Position numbers and translations under genes: made by a program. A stretch of DNA of 64,000 nucleotides. Source: Symbiodinium natans. Taxonomy: Eukaryota > Sar > Dinophyceae > Suessiales > Symbiodiniaceae. The notes beneath the pieces were generated by a model. That model had not been told where the DNA came from. It searched no databases and saw only the letters and a program-made list of their open reading frames with translations. Shown here in pieces: positions 60,847 to 64,000 of the stretch. The DNA lies in NCBI GenBank assembly GCA_905221605.1, contig CAJNDS010002330.1:150441-214440 (forward strand), given 5' to 3'. How positions within the stretch are numbered: position 1 is the stretch's first letter; each line of letters opens with the position of its first letter.

Positions 60847-63337
60847 CGTTATGCTCAAAACCGTTAAAGTTATTTGTATGTGCAGTTCCGGGTCCGGTAT
60901 GTGCTGGACCGTGGTTTGCATGCCTGTCCGGGTTCGGCGAAAGCTCCGGACCGTGGTTTATACACATATACATACCCATATCCCTTGTCTACCATTCTAT
61001 GTATGTGCAGTTCCGGGTCCGGTATGTGCTGGACCGTGGTGTGCATGCTTTTCCGGGTTCGGCGAAAGGTCCGGACCGTGGTTTACACACATATACATAC
61101 CCATATCCCTTGTCTACCGTTATATGTGTGTGCAGTTCCGGGTCCGGTGTGTTCTGGACCGTGGTGTGCATGCCCTTCCGGGTTCGGCGAAAGCTTCGGA
61201 CCGTGGTTTATACACATATACATACGCGTATCGCTTGTCCACCATTCATTATATGTATGTGCAGTTCCGGGTCCGGTATATATGCTGGACCGTGGTGTGC
61301 AAGCCCTGCCGGGTTCGGCGAAAGCTCCGGACCGTGGTTTATACACATATACATACGTGTATCCTTTGTGTACCGGGTCCGCTGTATGCTGGACCGTGGC
61401 GTGCGTAGACTTCCGGGTTCGGTGAAAGCTCCGGACCGTGGTATTATACATATACTTATACCTATGTCTGTGCACATCTATCAATACGATGGTATTATAC
61501 ACTTTCTGGGGAGTATTCTAACTCCAGGATCGGCGCTACACAGACATGTACGCCTGGCCTTCTCAGGACACTGTGGCCTTCAAAATTCATTACAGAACCT
61601 GCAGATAGTGACAGATGGGGGCTATTTGCTTACTGTCAAGAAGAACTTATGCTGAGAACCGTTATATGTATGTGCAGTTCCGGGTCCGGTATGTGCTGGA
61701 CCGTGGTGCGCATGCCCTTCCAGGTTCGGCGAAAACTCCGGACCGTGGTTTATACACATATACATACCCATATCCCTTGTCTACCGTTATATGTGTGTGC
61801 AGTTCCGGGTCCGGTATGTGCTGGACCGTGGTATGCATGCACTTCCGGGTTCAGCGACAGCTCCGGACCGTGGTTTTATACACATATACCTACCCATATC
61901 CCTTGTCTACCGTTATATGTGTGTGCAGTTCCGGGTCCGGTGTGTTCTGGACCGTGGTGTGCATGCCCTTCCGGGTTCGGCGAAAGCTTCGGACCGTGGT
62001 TTATACACATATACATACGCGTATCGCTTGTCCACCATTCATTATATGTATGTGCAGTTCCGGGTCCGGTATATATGCTGGACCGTGGTTTGCAAGCCCT
62101 GCCGGGTTCGGCGAAAGCTCCGGACCGTGGTTTATACACATATACATACGTGTATCCTTTGTGTACCGGGTCCGCTGTATGCTGGACCGTGGCGTGCGTA
62201 GACTTCCGGGTTCGGTGAAAGCTCCGGACCGTGGTATTATACATATACTTATACCTATGTCTGTGCACATCTATCAATACGATGGTATTATACACTTTCT
62301 GGGGAGTATTCTAACTCCAGGATCGGCGCTACACAGACATGTACGCCTGGCCTTCTCAGGACACTGTGGCCTTCAAAATTCATTACAGAACCTGCAGATA
62401 GTGACAGATGGGGGCTATTTGCTTACTGCCAAGAAGAACTTATGCTGAGAACCGTTATATGTATGTGCAGTTCCGGGTCCGGTATGTGCTGGACCGTGGT
62501 GCGCATGCCCTTCCAGGTTCGGCGAAAACTCCGGACCGTGGTTTATACACATATACATACCCATATCCCTTGTCTACCGTTATATGTGTGTGCAGTTCCG
62601 GGTCCGGTATGTGCTGGACCGTGGTATGCATGCACTTCCGGGTTCAGCGACAGCTCCGGACCGTGGTTTATACACATATACCTACCCATATCCCTTGTCT
62701 ACCGTTATATGTGTGTGCAGTTCCGGGTCCGGTATATGCTGGACCGTGGTGCCGGATTCGGCGAAAGCTCCGGACCGTGATTTATACGCATACACATACC
62801 CATATCCCTTGTCTACCATTATATGTATGTGCACTTCCGGGTCCAGTATATGCTGGACCGTGGTGTGCATGCTTTTCCGGGTTCGGCGAAAGCTCCGGAC
62901 CGTGGTTTATACACGTATACATACGCATATCCCTTGTGGGCCGGGTCCGCTGTATGCTGGACCGTGGCGTGCGTAGACTTCCCGGTTCGGTAAAAGCTCC
63001 GGACCGTTGTATTATACATATATATATACCTGATACTTATGTTTGTGCACATATATCAGTATGATCGTATTAGACACTGTCCGGTGAGTATTCTAACTCC
63101 AGGATCGGCGCTCCACAGACATCTACGCCTGGCCTTCTCAGGACACTGTCGCCTTCAAAATTTATAACAGCCTGTCGATAATGACAGATGGGGGCTATTT
63201 GCTTACTGCCAATAAGAACTTATGCTGAGAACCGTTATATGTATGTGCAGTTCCGGGTCCGGTATATGCTAGACCGTGGTGTGCGTGCACTTCCGGGTTC
63301 AGCGACAGCTCCGGACCGCGGTTTATACACTCGGTAG
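60847..63337. repeat. ~127-bp satellite, second copy
   Basis: Same unit and 792/793-bp higher-order period as 55,250-57,740. Confidence 0.92.
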
Positions 63338-63547
63338 ACAAACCGAATAACCTGGGTTCATCAAGATTCTTTGGAAGCTTGTGCTTTGGGTCGCGAGCCT
63401 TCAGAGTTTCGTAATCCTAAAATGACCGGACCAATCATGCTAGTCAATGAAGTTTCATTGTAGAAAGTAGGAGCGCGCGCTTGCTGTTTTGGAGGGAAGC
63501 TTGAGAACGCGCAGCCGCATCCTGCCAAGCAGAAAGTAGAAGACGCC

Positions 63548-63938
63548 ATGCCCCAGAGGGTTTCCTGGACGGGAAAAAGGCGAGTCCCTGTAAAACCAAA
63601 GAACTTGAGCACGCTTGCTCTTCTGTTGTTGTTTTGCGAGGCGGGGAGGTAAGTCTGGGCGGCAGCGTCAGCAGGCGGGCAACTCCACGAACTCGGTCGG
63701 CATCTTGTTGAAATGCAATTGATACAGCCTGAAGACTGTTGTGTTGTTGCGTGTTCTTAGGTCCCGGAGCCGTCCACATCCTCTCGACCAACACGCAATG
63801 TGGAGGACTGGCTGCCGAGGGCAGAAGAGCTGTGGATCGACTTTCGGGTCGTTCTGCTTGCTCTTCTGCACGAATGGCACCAGCGACTCGCAAATTGGGC
63901 CAAGCATGTTGACCGCATAATTTGTTTGCGAGTGCAAG
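63548..63938 (+). CDS. Second, truncated copy of the unknown gene's first exons
   Basis: 63,548-63,648 and 63,761-63,938 match 57,950-58,050 and 58,163-58,340 with the same splice-like borders. The rest of the gene would lie beyond the window. Confidence 0.38.
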
Positions 63939-64000
63939 GTAGCAGTTCATGCGTAGCAGTTTTGGCGTTGGGTGATCTGTGAGAGCCCGAAAGTCTCTTG

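Larger units (their letters stand above)
60090..64000. repeat. Near-identical copy of 54.49-58.40 kb
   Basis: Direct repeat at an offset of 5,597-5,598 bp covering part of the palindromic satellite, the GC satellite, the 127-bp satellite and the first exons of the unknown gene. The differences I see are few: an extra T near 61,875, AAG to AAGA-type changes near 61,638, and one G to T near 62,090. It runs to the window end. Confidence 0.93.

Noticed and set aside
1-64000. Relic of the dinoflagellate spliced leader at a gene start
   Set aside because: I looked for the TTTTGGCTCAAG core upstream of the candidate starts and saw none; genes here look intron-rich rather than retroposed.

Overview
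The window looks like nuclear DNA of a photosynthetic dinoflagellate, probably a peridinin-plastid lineage. Three things support this. There is a tandem gene for chlorophyll a-c light-harvesting polyproteins with a bipartite plastid presequence carrying the FVAP motif. Introns often start with GC or GA and end at AG followed by G. A very large single-ORF Ty1/copia retrotransposon is present. No tools were run; all splice models are read by eye.

Layout. About 1-52 kb is dominated by short telomere-like heptamer arrays (TTTAGGG / CCCTAAA and variants) in both orientations, alternating with short unique islands. Many islands are flanked by splice-like AG|G and GT/GC/GA. They encode small cysteine-rich peptides with recurring ECC, GST-x-E and GW motifs, and their phases fit together. 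I read these (about 1.7-34.4 kb) as the microexons of one very large gene, or a few related ones, on the + strand, whose introns are mostly telomeric heptamers. At 5.8-7.9 kb is a multi-membrane-segment, PAS-like protein gene that may belong to the same transcript. At 8,819-17,738 an intact LTR retrotransposon (identical 222-bp LTRs, 5-bp target duplication) sits in one of these introns. Its 2,770-residue polyprotein carries, between protease and integrase, a TET/JBP-like 2-oxoglutarate/Fe(II) dioxygenase domain and a possible methyltransferase-like domain. This is the most exciting object in the window.

At 37.1-43.4 kb is a light-harvesting polyprotein gene: four presequence/N-terminal exons, then near-identical 769-bp exon-intron units. 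The last unit carries an extra 96-bp intron that looks newly inserted (introner-like), with a relative at 7.4-7.5 kb. From 43.4 to 52 kb there are more heptamer arrays, MITE-like elements, a possible Pro/Met/Lys-rich microexon gene (48.2-52.0 kb) and an AT-rich island.

From 52.1 kb the composition changes. It holds T-rich and TA-rich low-complexity DNA, a palindromic GTTTAAAC satellite, a GC-rich CCGGCCGCCC satellite, a ~127-bp satellite with a 792-bp higher-order repeat, and a small intron-containing gene (57.95-59.12 kb). At least 3.9 kb of this (about 54.5-58.4 kb) is repeated almost exactly 5.6 kb downstream, across a 100-N gap, to the end of the window.
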